DNA of 64,000 nt from Mya arenaria (taxonomy: Eukaryota > Mollusca > Bivalvia > Myida > Myidae). The DNA lies in the NCBI RefSeq assembly GCF_026914265.1, contig NC_069122.1, forward strand, positions 31,113,473 through 31,177,472, read 5' to 3'. The position numbers and the translations under genes were made by a program. The notes beneath the pieces were generated by a model. It had not been told where the DNA came from. It made no database searches and saw nothing but the letters and a program-made list of their open reading frames with translations. This document shows positions 35,116 through 46,419 of this stretch, in pieces; position 1 is the stretch's first letter; each line of letters begins with the position of its first letter.

Positions 35116-35694
35116 TGCTTTTAGCAAGCCTTAGCTTTTGCCTGGTTTTATTTAACCCTTGTTAAAGTAAACACTCGTTATAGTTTACCCATGTTATAGT
35201 TAAATGAAAAAACACCATGTCTTATAACCCAAAACTATTATGTCCTTTTAAACAACACAACATTATTCAGATGCCTACCTCTGATTTATAAAATATGTAT
35301 AGTTGTATTAATCGAGCAATAAGCACTCAATTTAATTTAATCCTTATCTTTTCTTGCACACTCAATTTAACTTTAAAAAAATCCTTATTTTTTCTTCTTA
35401 CACATTGTGCATGGCAAAATCGTTTGTGTTCGTGGAAAACACGGAGTAAAACAGTCCCTAAGCAAATATAAAGATAATAAACTTAACACATGTAAGCTGG
35501 CCTGTGTGTATATCATACATTTTTCTCTTCGATAGATATTCAAAAGTAGTACAAATAAATAACATTATCTATTTCAATGGCATTTGATACCATGAATAAT
35601 TTGCCATATAACTGGCTTAGAAGTCTGTGGGAATAAATCACACAATGCCACTCAATGGCAGTCCAAACCAAATAGATAACTGCACAAAACAAGA

Positions 35695-35860
35695 TCAGGA
35701 AGACAATCGTTCAATGATCCATTCCTCTTCGCCTTTCGTCATGACATCAGGATTAAACTTCTCGCCCTCCGCTAGTTTACGGAACGTTAGTCGATCATGA
35801 AGTCGGTTTGTCTGTCCCTGCCAGAACTCGAACGCATATGGTCGAATAAGAAACCCTCCC
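35695..35860 (-). CDS. PNPO: PNPO exon 7 with stop
   Basis: Acceptor CCTACAG; completes WGG, then [20 protein letters not shown] and the conserved tail ending [14 protein letters not shown] 35695-35697. Confidence 0.95.
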
Positions 35861-38800
35861 CTGTAGGAAAACAAAAAGAGGATTTTTATAAATAGATATG
35901 TACAACAAGAGCTGTTACAGTGAGTGGTGAATGCTCCTGAAGTGCCATCCAGTTCAATGGATAATGTCTACATTCATAAATTATAAGCAATTGTCTGCCC
36001 CCCCCCCCCCATGATGGTTGATGTCAAATGTGGAGGAATGATGCAGTAAGGATTAGGGACGTGTGTCTTGCATGCAACATGTCATCTTTATGTACCTAAC
36101 ACATGTGGTACTTTAAAATATCACAGTACATGACACAGTTACACCCCAAACATGACCATCTAACGATTAAACTTAGTATGACCTTGAACTTTTAGGTAAG
36201 GTCATGGTCTTGCAAGCAACACATCAGCTTTGTATGCAGCATTCCAAAATGATAAACATGTGTTACCTTGACCTTTGAGGTAGGAACTTTACTTTCGTAA
36301 GTTTTAAAACTAAGGATTTTAAAGGCAAAGAGAAAGTACTAAAAGGCTCTAGTAATGGGCCTTGCTTCATAAATGATTATTTACAATAGTAATATAACAT
36401 AAGCTAGGGTGAAGTTTTATGAATAAATACCTTGACCCATTTTTGAGTTATTGCTTAGGGTTTAAGTTTTTGAAAGACACCAATAATGCTGATACTACAT
36501 GTATTAACTACATCAGCGCTAAGACAAACGACAAAACATTTACCAGTATTTAGGTTTGTCAACACGCTCCACACTGTCAAACTGTTCCCTCAGATCCTTC
36601 AGCTTCTTGTCCAGGACCTGAAACACACGACATTCATTAACCAGGTGTTTAAACTTATATATTTACCACTATTGTGAAACAAATTTTTACAACAATATAT
36701 CACTCTCATTGGCCTGAAGTTATGTGAGGGTGTGGTCTTGTGAAGTGGGGGAAAGTAGAGTACCCAGATTAAACCACAAACCAAACTCACTTGGCCAAGG
36801 CCAGAAATCAAACACAGGTCGCCTAGGTGAGAAGGAAGTGCCATTACAACTTTCTGCTCCAAGCAGATAGCTGATTAATCAGAAAAGTATACAGTATAAG
36901 AAATGCCCTAAAATAGACATTCATGCAAATAAATAGCATAATCTTATTAATGAATATGAAGTATAAACAAGATTGTCATTTCAAAGGCTGTTTGGTTAAA
37001 TTGTCACAGATTCAAAAATGTACCAATATGTGGCCGACAGAAAATTAAACCCAGGACCTGCTTGCAAATCAGGTCCTCTTATCAGCCAGCTAATCAGCCC
37101 ATACATGTAGCTCCCATACTCTCTGACCTTCAGGAGTCAGTAATGTGACCTTCACCCAAGTTTGCCTGATTTTTTCCCATAGTTCCAAATTAGGAATATT
37201 TAGCCATTGTAATCCTCTTAACTTATCATAATTCTCAGTTCAACTATCAACCTTCCCATATTGGGCATCAAATGTCACAGAAATGTATGCAGCCAGTTCA
37301 AGGATTGAACATGGGATCCCATGCTTGCAAGTCAGTCTACTAACTGAGCTAACTTTCATGGATTACTCACACTCTGACATACTAGTACATATATTTAAGG
37401 TTATACACTACTTATTAATTTCCCTACACATTTCAATGCCAAAAGACAACATTTTAGGTTGGAAAAAATGCCATTACTAGCATTTCATGTATATGACATT
37501 ACACACCATACATTTCCACAAATTTAGCTCAAACCCAATTGATTTAAACAATAAAACAGGTATGTTGCCTTTCTCCTAAGAAAATTAACTCACTTTGAAG
37601 TTTAGTACTGTTAATTTTCAAAGAATCCATGTTTCATTAAGCCAGATAACAGCCACGTTCTGGTCCCGCAAGAAGTATTTAATCTCTGAGATATTTATAA
37701 AATAAATTATGAACTTTTTGCACTGAATTTAAGTAAGGCAAATATAAATTATGTGCATCACTTGCAGTTAAACAAGATATCAATCAGAAGTAGCATTCTC
37801 AATCTTAATTACAGAGAGGGCATCCTGTACCGCATCCTGTACTTAGCATTTAGTAATAAGTATAACATACCATAATAAATGGGCAAAAAAATGAATACAT
37901 GAAGTAGTTATTGCAATTTTTATTTTATCATTTTGTTTTCACTGAAAATCAGTTTTGATATTACCTATTTTGGAAAAAGCAGCAACGTTTCAAGGCTTAA
38001 AAAGCTTGTTTATGATAAAAAAAAATGGGGTGTGTGTGTGTGTGTGTGTATATTTTTGCACATTCTCTTCATAGAACCTTTCAAGTGATACTAACACAAT
38101 ATGGGGTCATCAGGCATATAAAACTCACATAACTATACATTGATTTGGATATGGTCATATCTTAAATTTTAAAGGGACTAGACACCAGATGATACAATTG
38201 AAAGAAATATAGAAAGTTGGCAAAAACTTACATTAAATTGATATCGTTATGTTCAACACATCTTACCAAGTGATGAACCATATCGCTTACAACACATGTA
38301 AGTTTTGGTGTTTTTTTTGCATATTTTCCGATTCAAAACTTATTAGCTTTATCTACCACGTAAATCTCAGTTAATTTAAAAAGAGCGTCTATATATGTAC
38401 GAGTACTAATCACTAATCGGAAGAGGGCCGTAACTGATGTTGGCATAACTCGTGGCCCAATCCCTTTGCATGCTTGATTTTATAATGTCGGTCTAAATAT
38501 TGTGTTGAAATTTGTATTGATATCTTCATTGTGAAATATGTTCTCATGCAATAAAATATTATTAAATCAAAGTACTAATCATGTGACTTTGACATGCTAA
38601 ATATAACACTATAATCTGGGAAACCAGTATGCCTTACTTTTAAATGGGTCAACTCAGCTGAGAGAGAGCCAAAATATTCTTTTAATCATGTAAAATGATG
38701 TATTATCGGCCTCATAATAGCTCACATTGCCTATTCTATTTGTTTTGTGGAAATAATGTATTTGCCGCTTTTTGGGACCATCTGGTGTCTAGCCCCTTTA

Positions 38801-41800
38801 AGTCTTAATTCAAAGGACACTTATTAACACTTGTCTAAGTTTTATACAGTATGCTGTTCTTACTTGTCTGTTTTCAATGACGGAGCTCTGTTTGCTAACC
38901 ATAGCACCAAGCTGGCTTTCTTTTGGCCGAGATTGGAAATACTCCTCCGACTTCTCCTCTGGTATAAGTTCTGCGATACCCTCCACACGTACCTAGGTTT
39001 TTGTACATTTATTGAAAATGATTATTTTTGTACTAGCATTCTTTTGTGCATTCGGAACTCCTTGGCCATATTCCATCGAAAACAGCCTTGGATGTATATG
39101 TACAGTTTACAATGTCAGAAATCTTTATGATTAATAATGCTGCAAGTAGATCGCATAGTAATTTCAATTTAGTAGTTAAACATATACACTTTACTCTAGG
39201 GAATCTTAATTAAATATGCAATAATTCACTTCACTGGCAAACATTTTAAACTAAAATACATGTTCAAACACTACAAAAAATTAACCCTATTATCTAAATT
39301 TTTACAAAATACTTCTTCTGATGTACCAGCATACATCCAAGATTGTTTTCGATGGAAAATGACCAAGGAGTTCCAAATGTGTTTTGTGGTGTTGTGTTTT
39401 AAGTTTTTGATTTAACACATTTATTTTATGAAAATATACAAGTGACAACTTATAATACATTCTAAATATTTAAGAATTTGATCGAAAGCTAAGAGCTCAT
39501 AAAGATCATCGTTTTAAATGTTGCAAAATGTCTTGAAATTTTACAAATAATGAAAATAAATATTCGTGTACCTTTATGTAAATATATTAAAGAAACTTTA
39601 GTCATGAATTTGAATATCATGAACAAAATTGTTACTATTCATGAATCATATATCCTTGTGGCATTAATTAAGCTAATATGTTAAATTTCTGACGGATGGA
39701 CTTGTCCCAGAAGTTTACATTGTATAACTCTATAATTGGTTTAAAATTGGAGTTTTCACAAGACAGACAAAAATACACATGAACATATACGTATTATGGT
39801 GTTAAAAGTTAAACCCATGTACCAAACCAACATACCAAATATCATTTAATAGTATGTTTTTGGTTTCTTTGGTAATATAATTTTGAAAGGGCAATACTTC
39901 TATTAGAATTTGGCAGTTTTTTTGTCTTAAGTCAAACTTGACCTGCATTTGATGGTCTGAAACATGGGTAACAAAAATTACTTTAATCTGTCAACCCTTT
40001 TCTAAGTTATCATCTTGACATCATATTTGTCTTAAATAAAGTAATATATACCAAATTCCAAGTAAATGTCTTAAATACAGATGTGTACCAATATAAATGT
40101 TTGTTTTTTTACATATATATACATTTTTAATTACTGATGATGCTAATGGCTTAACAACGACAACACACAGGCTAAGAAAATACCTGGATTTATTTTTCAT
40201 AAAAATACAAACTCATAAAAACTTACAGATCTCTTCAAAGGTTCCCAGTAAAACATCAGAGAACAGTTGGGATTTTCAGCCTGAAATTTACAGATGAAAA
40301 TTTCATGTGAGTTTAAAAACATCTTAGTATCATACAAATTCCAGCATTTTCCAACTTCCAATAAAAACACTGAACTGATATTTTCTGTTTCTTCTCTGCT
40401 TTGTTTAAAAGAGTTATTGGTATTTGAATTATTTTTCTAAATACCCCTTTTTGCATATACCACTGAAGACTTTGCTACCCAGCTTTTTGTGGGATGCCAC
40501 TCATGTACAGTTTAAATCAACAGTGATGAACCGGTATACTGTCATTACTTATGATACCAGCTTGTGGAGAAATTGTTCTTCAAGATTATTCCAAAAATGA
40601 CATGAAAAAGCACTAAATTGTGCTTTATATCTTCAAGTCAAATAATTATGGCACAAACATATATATGGAAAATTCCTGATCTAGAAATTTATCCTGTTAT
40701 AGAGTTCCCACATTTCAACAAAAATCTAGACACCAAATGGCCTCATTTCGAGTCTGTTGAATGTCGAGCCTTTGACACAGACATGCTGGTAATGCTCTTC
40801 CATGCAATAGCAACATATTGTAACATGGAGTTGAACAATGCCTCAGCATGGTAAACATTTATGGCAAGTCTTTAGAAGACCCTATAATGCATATAATCAA
40901 GATACAAACTAGCTAAAAGACAAAGCAAACATGATATATATTACCTTTTGGGTATCATTAATGACAGTAAAATAAGGATTGATTATGATAATGTGTCTGG
41001 TTGTGAAAGTTTTTAGATCATGTTTATACGAACCAGTTCGTTGCCCTTCTTGCTGGCGAAGTTGGTGTAAAAGGTGAATCCCTCCGGGCTCAGACCCTTG
41101 CACAGAACCATCCTTACTGAGGGAATACCCGATCTGCAAGAAAAACAACAGTGGCCGAAAATTATCATAAGTCCGCAAACTCCGGTAATATGCTCTCCAG
41201 GGTTGCTCAAATTCTGAATTTTATTTATTTAATGCTCATGAATTTAATACGGGGTAGCCATGACAAGTTTAAAGTATAATTTGCAACTTGAATAGGAATT
41301 AAACAGCCGGTTAGTGAAAAGGAAGTTTACTCAATGACAGAACATTATATAATAAATACCTGAGTTTGACATCCTCGTAACATTTAATTTAAGACTAGCA
41401 TACTTAAAGTGTCAAAACAACCGCCATTAAAACACTGCACCCAGTTATACATGTGGTAGCAAGGGTTTTTGAAAAGATTAAAGCCAAAAATTACCAGTAG
41501 GGGAGACAATCTTGGTCAGTCAGGGTTATCCCTTTGTTTGCCTTTGAGAAGGGGAAAATTTTGCGGCGTTTAAGTACAAAAAGGGGGAAAATGTGCATGT
41601 TAATTTTTTTTATTATTTTACTTTCATACCTCTTTTAATATTTGATTGTTAGATTACAAGTCCATCTCTCTCTTTTTTTCCTGTTCTTATATAAAACTCC
41701 TCCACTAAATTAGCCTCAGCATTACTGTAAGTTTTTTTATTCGGTGGGGAGATGACTTGTACCTCAGGCTCGCTTTCACAATAAAAACTTCCAGACAGTT

Positions 41801-44153
41801 GGACATTTTTTCTCCGTGGTTCCGAAATTAGAGGGCCACTAGGCTCAACAGAATGTTCAGGATCTTGCTGGGACTGGGGTTCGACTTCATCAGAAACAGA
41901 ATGATCCGGCTCAGAAAGTTTGGACTCGGTCATATTTTGTGTGCTAGTGGATAGACAAGATGTACCTGCTGACTTACAGTCAGTCAAGAAAGAATCAATG
42001 TTCTGAATACCTTTTGTGTGATTTTTTTGTTGAAATACTTCCAGTTATGCGACATTTCTTGACAGGGCTTTTTCTGCCCATTTTGGAAAAAAGACCCTAG
42101 ACATTTTGGGTAATTTTGCATCGTGAAAATGCTGAAATTGGGAAATTTACAGCTAAAAGGAAAAGCTGTCTAGTCTCCTGCGAATTAGGAAATGATTTAA
42201 TAGTTTATTTTCCCTTTAAAAGACACAAAAAATATCAATTCTTTGGGTGGAATTATCTATTGCAATAATTCATGACAGATAATATTTCATACTGACCTCT
42301 GAATGTGATGAAAATCAATGATTTTTGATTTCAATTATCAAAGAAACTTTACATCACATAATGTATTAGGATGTAGAGTTAATCGTAAATGAACCTGTAC
42401 AGGAAAAAAGACTTTCTAAAAAAAAAATAAGAGCTGTCACAGTATGTGACAAATGCCCCCGAATGTGACATTGACCTACGAACAAGGTCAGTACATGAAA
42501 AGTTGATCTTGCCTTTACGTGTCAAATACATATGGCAAGTTATTTTAAATTGCCTCTGAACATAAAAAAATACCACCTATACTTGACAACCTACACTGTT
42601 ATGTCCTTATATTCAGAATTCCCTTGTGAATAAACACTTAGTGTATCTTTCACCTTAGAGGTAGGGACATGGGTCTTGCAAACGAACGTCGTCTTCGTAT
42701 TTGGAACACATGTAGCAAGTGATTTTAAAATCTGTCCATACAAGGGAAAGTAACAGCCCTGACACGACAACTTATACTCTATGTCCTTATATGCAGCACT
42801 CCATTGTGAATAAACACTAAGTGTGACCTTGACCTTTGAAGGAGGGACACAGGTCTTGCACGCGACACGTCGTCTTGGTATGTGGAACACATGTGGCAAG
42901 TTATTTTAAAATCTGTCCATACAAGGGAAAGTTACAGCCCGGACACGACAACCTATACTCTATGTCCTTATATGCAGCACTCCATTGTGAATAAACACTA
43001 AGTGTGACCTTGACCTTTGAGGTAGGGACACGGGTCTTGCACGCGACACATCGTCTTGGTATGTGGAACACATGTGGCTAGTTATTTTAAAATCTGTCCA
43101 TACAAGGGTAAGTTACAGAGCCTGACGGACGGACGGTGGGATTTTAATATGTCCACCTTCGGGGACATAAAAAAAAATAAAAAAATAATATTGAATTTTA
43201 TCAGAGGAGAATTTTCATTTTAGGGGAAAAACTAGGCTTATTTTCCGAGGGAAGGGGCCGTTAAACAGCCCCTTTCATGTAAGGTAAAACAAGAGGCACA
43301 TCAGTGCCTGTGCTCCACTGGCCAAAAGGTTCAAGCAAAGACCACCCAACGAACATTTTCGTCAAGTTTCATAGAAATACAATCATCAATTTTTGAGGAG
43401 AAGTTATTTAAAAAATTTTTTTACTTTAATAGCTCTGGCTGCCATGTTGTGCAGTTGACCGAAATGATTTGGGCAATTTGAGTAAAGGAGCACCAAACAA
43501 ACATTTCTGTCAAGTTTTATCGAAAAAAGGTCATCGGTTTCGACGACAAGTCGTATAAAGTTTTTTTTTATTTTTTAGCTCTGGCAGCCATGGTGTGCAG
43601 TGGACTGGAACCATTTAACAAATTTTGGTTAATGACCATCCAAGGAACATTTCTGTTAAGTTTCATCAAAATCTGATCATCGGTTTCTGAGAAGATGTTC
43701 TTTAAAGGTTTTTCTATTTTTTTGCCCTGGCAGCCATGTTGTGCAGCGGACCGAAACCATTTGAGCAATTTTGGTTAAGGACCACCCAAGGAACAATTCT
43801 GTCAAGTTTCATCAAAATCTGCCAATCCGTTTCAGAGGAGATGTCGTTTAAAGATTTTGCTATTTTTAGCTGTGGCGGCCATATTGTGCAATGGACCAGA
43901 ACCATTTGAGCAATTTTAATAAAGGACCACCCAAGGAACATTACTGTCAAGTTTCATCAAAATCTGCCGAACCGTTTCAGAGGAGATGTCGTTTAAAGAT
44001 TTTGCTATTTTTAGCTCTGGCGGCCATCTTGTGCAATGGACCGGAACCATTTGAGCAATTTTGGTAAAGGACCACCCAAGGAACATTCCTGTGAAGTTTT
44101 GTCAAAATCCGCTTATCAGTTTCAGAGGAGATGTCGTTTAAAGTAAAAGTTTA

Positions 44154-44189
<36 letters not shown>

Positions 44190-46416
44190 CGACGGACAAT
44201 CTGTGACGACATAAGCTCCATGGCCTTCGGCCAGTGGAGCTAAAAATGAAACACTAAATTGGCTGAGAATGTTTTGACTGCTTTTAGTAGGTAAAGTAAG
44301 GCAGGACCTTTTAGTCAATACATTTTCTGTGTAAGTATCTATAATGACCACTTCCCCACTGTTCCACAACAAGACTTATTTAAGATAAGCCTTCTCTCAA
44401 ATTCACATTTACGTTTCAATCTTATGAACATATTTGAATAAAGTGCCTTTCAAACCACATAATACGGACACCACATCCATTTTTGGTGAATCCAGATCTG
44501 GCTGGTTTAAGAAAGGAGCCAAGCTCTCATGGATACTGTATAAGTGATAATATGTCTGATTAAGATAAAATCAGAACTGAAGACTGTATCGCATGGACAA
44601 CGAACACTGTGCCATCACATAACCTCTTCTGGCCATTTCAAGATTGTTTTTAAATTTTAGCCAAATGAGGACAAAATATCTGTTCTGCTTTAAGTATCCT
44701 TCTGAAGATTTGGTTTCTTGGATTTTCTTTATAAATTTCGATGTTTTATTTTTTTCCTTACTTGGTTGCTGTAGCTATGGCCATAGCATTGGGTTCCTCT
44801 ATACTTTTGTGTGCACAGATGTCATTAAACCACGCCTCAAACTGCTTCATCGGATTGCGACTGCTGAGGTCGTTAACATCAAAGATGGAATCAGCATCAT
44901 GATATGACTTTCGCATATCTGAAATGAAATAAAAAGAAAGTAAAAAATTCAAACTCAAGCTTATTCAAGCTGTTGGCAAAAAAAGTTCTCATAACTGTGA
45001 TAGTTATGCACCAGTCAATTGTAACCCCCCTCCCCCCCCCCCCAGGTTCGGGGGTATACCGGGGATAGCCGGGGAAATGGGCCGTGTTTTTACCTTTCAG
45101 GTGGCCCCGCAGTGCCGGGTGAATGCGGTGGTTTTGTCCTTTCTTTAAATATAGCGGGGAATGGGTCCCTGGGGTGCGGGGGCACTTGGCGGGGATTTTA
45201 CCATCTGTTCGTCTCCGCAGGGCGGGGATTTTAGCCAGGGTTGGCTGGACTGAAAGTCAAAGTCCCTGCTATTCCCCGGACCTGAGGGGGGGGGGGGGCG
45301 TGGTTACAATTGACTGGTGCATTATTAAAAAGCTTTATTGATTTATATTCATAATAGTGATGCACGCTCATTAAACAACTATGTAAACACCATGAGAAAT
45401 AGAATATAATATAAACATAGGCCTAGACCTTTGTATGGATAAAACTCAATGTTCATATCATACACATGTAACACGCAAGGAGTTATGACGTCATTATTTC
45501 AATATTGCGCTCTGATTAGGATTAGCATAAGGTTATTTAACCAATGATATACAAGGTTACAAAAATTCTTTATGCAAATGTTTGTTGTTGTTTACTTTCT
45601 TTAAAAACAAATACAAATTGCAGAAGGCACTGTTAATTTTTTAAATCGTAATGAATATATTTTTATATAAATGTTAGTATTGATCGCATATTTTCTTGTG
45701 TGATGCTGTATGAACACATCAAGGCAAAGGTATTATTTTTATTCGAACACACAGGAACTTAGAACAACACAATACAAGCATGCATTTGTGAATAACTCTT
45801 ATACTACTCTGGTATTGGTATAACAATGTTTACAATTTAATTGATTTTTTGGTAATCCTGGTTTTTTGTGACCTTTCTAGTGTTTTTATGACATTTCTTT
45901 GCTTTATACAGTAAAGAAATCTAGTCTATCTATCTATCTCTGTTTAATGTCATACTGAGTGCTGAAATCTTGATGTGAAAGTTGATGATAGATTGACTAT
46001 TGTCGTATTGACATTCTGATCCTGATTGCAGACATACTTTTATTTATCATTTAATTACCTGGTAGTACAGCAGATTTGTCCGCATTGTCTGCCTTACTCT
46101 GCATGATGTTTCTTGACAATGTCAGTCGTATAAAATCCTTTTTAAACCCCTTCAAGAAAAAACTCAATCGAACCGCACACATTTTGCGATGTCTTTAATG
46201 CATGTCAAAAATTATATACATAATGACACCAAATATCTGACTACATGACATTGCACATGGTCCGCTTTTTTGCTGTATGTGTTCATAACAAGCACAACAA
46301 TTGTGGTGTCAACAATCAAGCAGAGCTAACCTAGGTCAAGAAGAATAATGTTTTAATGGGTGTCGAAGTTATAAACCGACACCACACAGTAATAACTTAC
46401 TCTGTAGATCAGCCAT
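35695..46416 (-). CDS. PNPO: Pyridoxine-5'-phosphate oxidase, intact copy
   Basis: Oxidises pyridoxine and pyridoxamine 5'-phosphates to pyridoxal phosphate using FMN. Seven coding exons: 46059-46182 (ATG 46180-46182), 44762-44918, 41034-41133, 40227-40280, 38864-38992, 36544-36617 and 35695-35860, together 804 bases, 267 residues plus TGA, matching the usual animal length of about 260. Hallmarks in order: [10 protein letters not shown] (42-51 after the junction Asp), [72 protein letters not shown], and the C-terminal FMN-dimer motif [13 protein letters not shown]. All junctions are GT/AG and in phase. An alternative short first exon lies at 46401-46416. The long first exon gives a basic, serine-rich leader that could be a mitochondrial signal. 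This copy has no visible lesion and is presumably the working gene. Confidence 0.95.
35910..36370 (-). repeat. Partial copy of the 10978-11580 repeat family
   Basis: ACAAGAGCTGTTACAGTGAG and GACCTTTGAGGTAGG-type words match the family that ends ACAGCTCTTGTTGAA; lies in the PNPO intron just 5' of exon 7. Confidence 0.5.
36544..36617 (-). CDS. PNPO: PNPO exon 6
   Basis: [20 protein letters not shown] to KPKYW; acceptor GTTTCAG, donor GTAAAT. 74 bases, same as copy 1. Confidence 0.93.
36720..36875 (-). repeat. tRNA-derived SINE, same family as 14095
   Basis: Minus strand reads CTATCTGCTTGGAGCAG, then GGCGACCTGTGTTTGATTTC, then GTGAGTTTGGTTTGTGGTTT, colinear with the 14095-14235 copy. Confidence 0.6.
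37035..37350 (-). repeat. Two tRNA-like SINE heads
   Basis: Minus-strand TAGCTGGCTGATAAG with GGGTTTAATTT (37035-37110), and TAGCTCAGTTAGTAGAC with GTTCAATCC (37283-37350). The second resembles a tRNA pseudogene, but stem pairing is poor, so I do not call a tRNA gene. Confidence 0.5.
38029..38049. repeat. (TG)n microsatellite
   Basis: About ten TG dinucleotides in a PNPO intron. Confidence 0.9.
38168..38801. mobile_element. MITE with TTAAAGGGACTAGACACC ends
   Basis: Left TTTAAAGGGACTAGACACCAG and right CTGGTGTCTAGCCCCTTTAA are inverted. A sister copy lies at 50548-51034; both end in TTAA and carry no gene. Confidence 0.85.
38864..38992 (-). CDS. PNPO: PNPO exon 5
   Basis: 43 codons, [20 protein letters not shown] to SSVIENRQ; acceptor AACCTAG, donor GTAAGA. 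Confidence 0.95.
39049..39379. mobile_element. MITE, CATTCGGAACTCC family, 9-bp target duplication
   Basis: Inverted ends CATTCGGAACTCCTTGGCCA / TGACCAAGGAGTTCCAAATG. Flanks TCTTTTGTG (39040-39048) and TGTTTTGTG (39380-39388) match at 8 of 9, a 9-bp target duplication. It lies 56 bp 5' of PNPO exon 5; the broken copy has no counterpart there. Sister copy at 63253-63588. Confidence 0.88.
39390..40226. other. PNPO intron 4, AT-rich
   Basis: No exon or repeat recognised. Confidence 0.4.
40227..40280 (-). CDS. PNPO: PNPO exon 4
   Basis: 18 codons identical in protein to copy 1 ([18 protein letters not shown]); donor GTAAGT. Confidence 0.95.
41034..41133 (-). CDS. PNPO: PNPO exon 3
   Basis: [19 protein letters not shown] to SKKGNEL; acceptor CTTGCAG. 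Donor GTTCGT is weak compared with GTATGT in copy 1, but no better site keeps phase. Confidence 0.93.
41649..41987 (-). other. Unassigned 112-codon open frame
   Basis: Starts [20 protein letters not shown] and is rich in Ser, Glu and Pro, with [20 protein letters not shown] near its end. Amino-acid composition is more protein-like than most frames here, but no domain, splice site or homologue is known to me. It sits in PNPO intron 2 beside transposon fragments, so a captured or transposon-derived coding scrap is possible. Confidence 0.3.
42062..42430. repeat. CAGGGCTTTTTC-type transposon fragment
   Basis: ACAGGGCTTTTTCTGCCCAT followed by GGGAAATTT and GTCTCCTGCGAATTAGGAAA matches 12860-13335 inverted. 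Confidence 0.55.
42429..43175 (-). repeat. Dispersed repeat, inverted copy of the 10978 family
   Basis: Begins AAGAGCTGTCACAGTATGTG and ends ACCTTCGGGGACATAA, with three internal copies of the TGTGAATAAACACTAAGTGT segment. Confidence 0.75.
43285..44245. repeat. Dispersed element built of about six 135-bp units
   Basis: Outer words GTGCTCCACTGGCC and GGCCAGTGGAGC are inverted. Inside, GCCATNTTGTGCAATGGACC and GGACCACCCAAGGAACAT recur every 110-140 bp. A (GCAC)n tract is at 44152-44190. Frames on the minus strand are by-products. Confidence 0.75.
44250..44761. other. PNPO intron sequence
   Basis: No feature recognised. Confidence 0.35.
44762..44918 (-). CDS. PNPO: PNPO exon 2
   Basis: Acceptor ATTTCAG, donor [26 protein letters not shown] to NAMAIATAT. 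This is the exon interrupted by the transposon in copy 1. Confidence 0.95.
45005..45324. mobile_element. GC-rich MITE, ATGCACCAGTCAATTGTAAC family
   Basis: Best preserved copy: TATGCACCAGTCAATTGTAA at the left faces TTACAATTGACTGGTGCATT at the right; C and G runs lie just inside. Located in PNPO intron 1. Confidence 0.88.
46059..46182 (-). CDS. PNPO: PNPO long first exon (leader form)
   Basis: 41 codons from ATG at 46182: [20 protein letters not shown], then [21 protein letters not shown], donor GTAATT in phase 1. Arg/Lys/Ser-rich with no acidic residue before position 16, as in mitochondrial leaders. Translation could also start at the internal Met27. Confidence 0.7.
46401..46416 (-). CDS. 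PNPO: PNPO alternative short first exon
   Basis: ATG GCT GAT CTA CAG A followed by the consensus donor GTAAGT. The phase fits exon 2 exactly and would give [14 protein letters not shown] homologous first exon exists at 30064-30079 in copy 1, which argues that it is real. Confidence 0.6.
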
Positions 46417-46419
46417 ATT

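Noticed and set aside
37283-37350. tRNA gene on the minus strand
   Set aside because: A and B boxes are present, but the acceptor and anticodon stems do not pair well and similar heads occur nearby, so a SINE or tRNA pseudogene is more likely.
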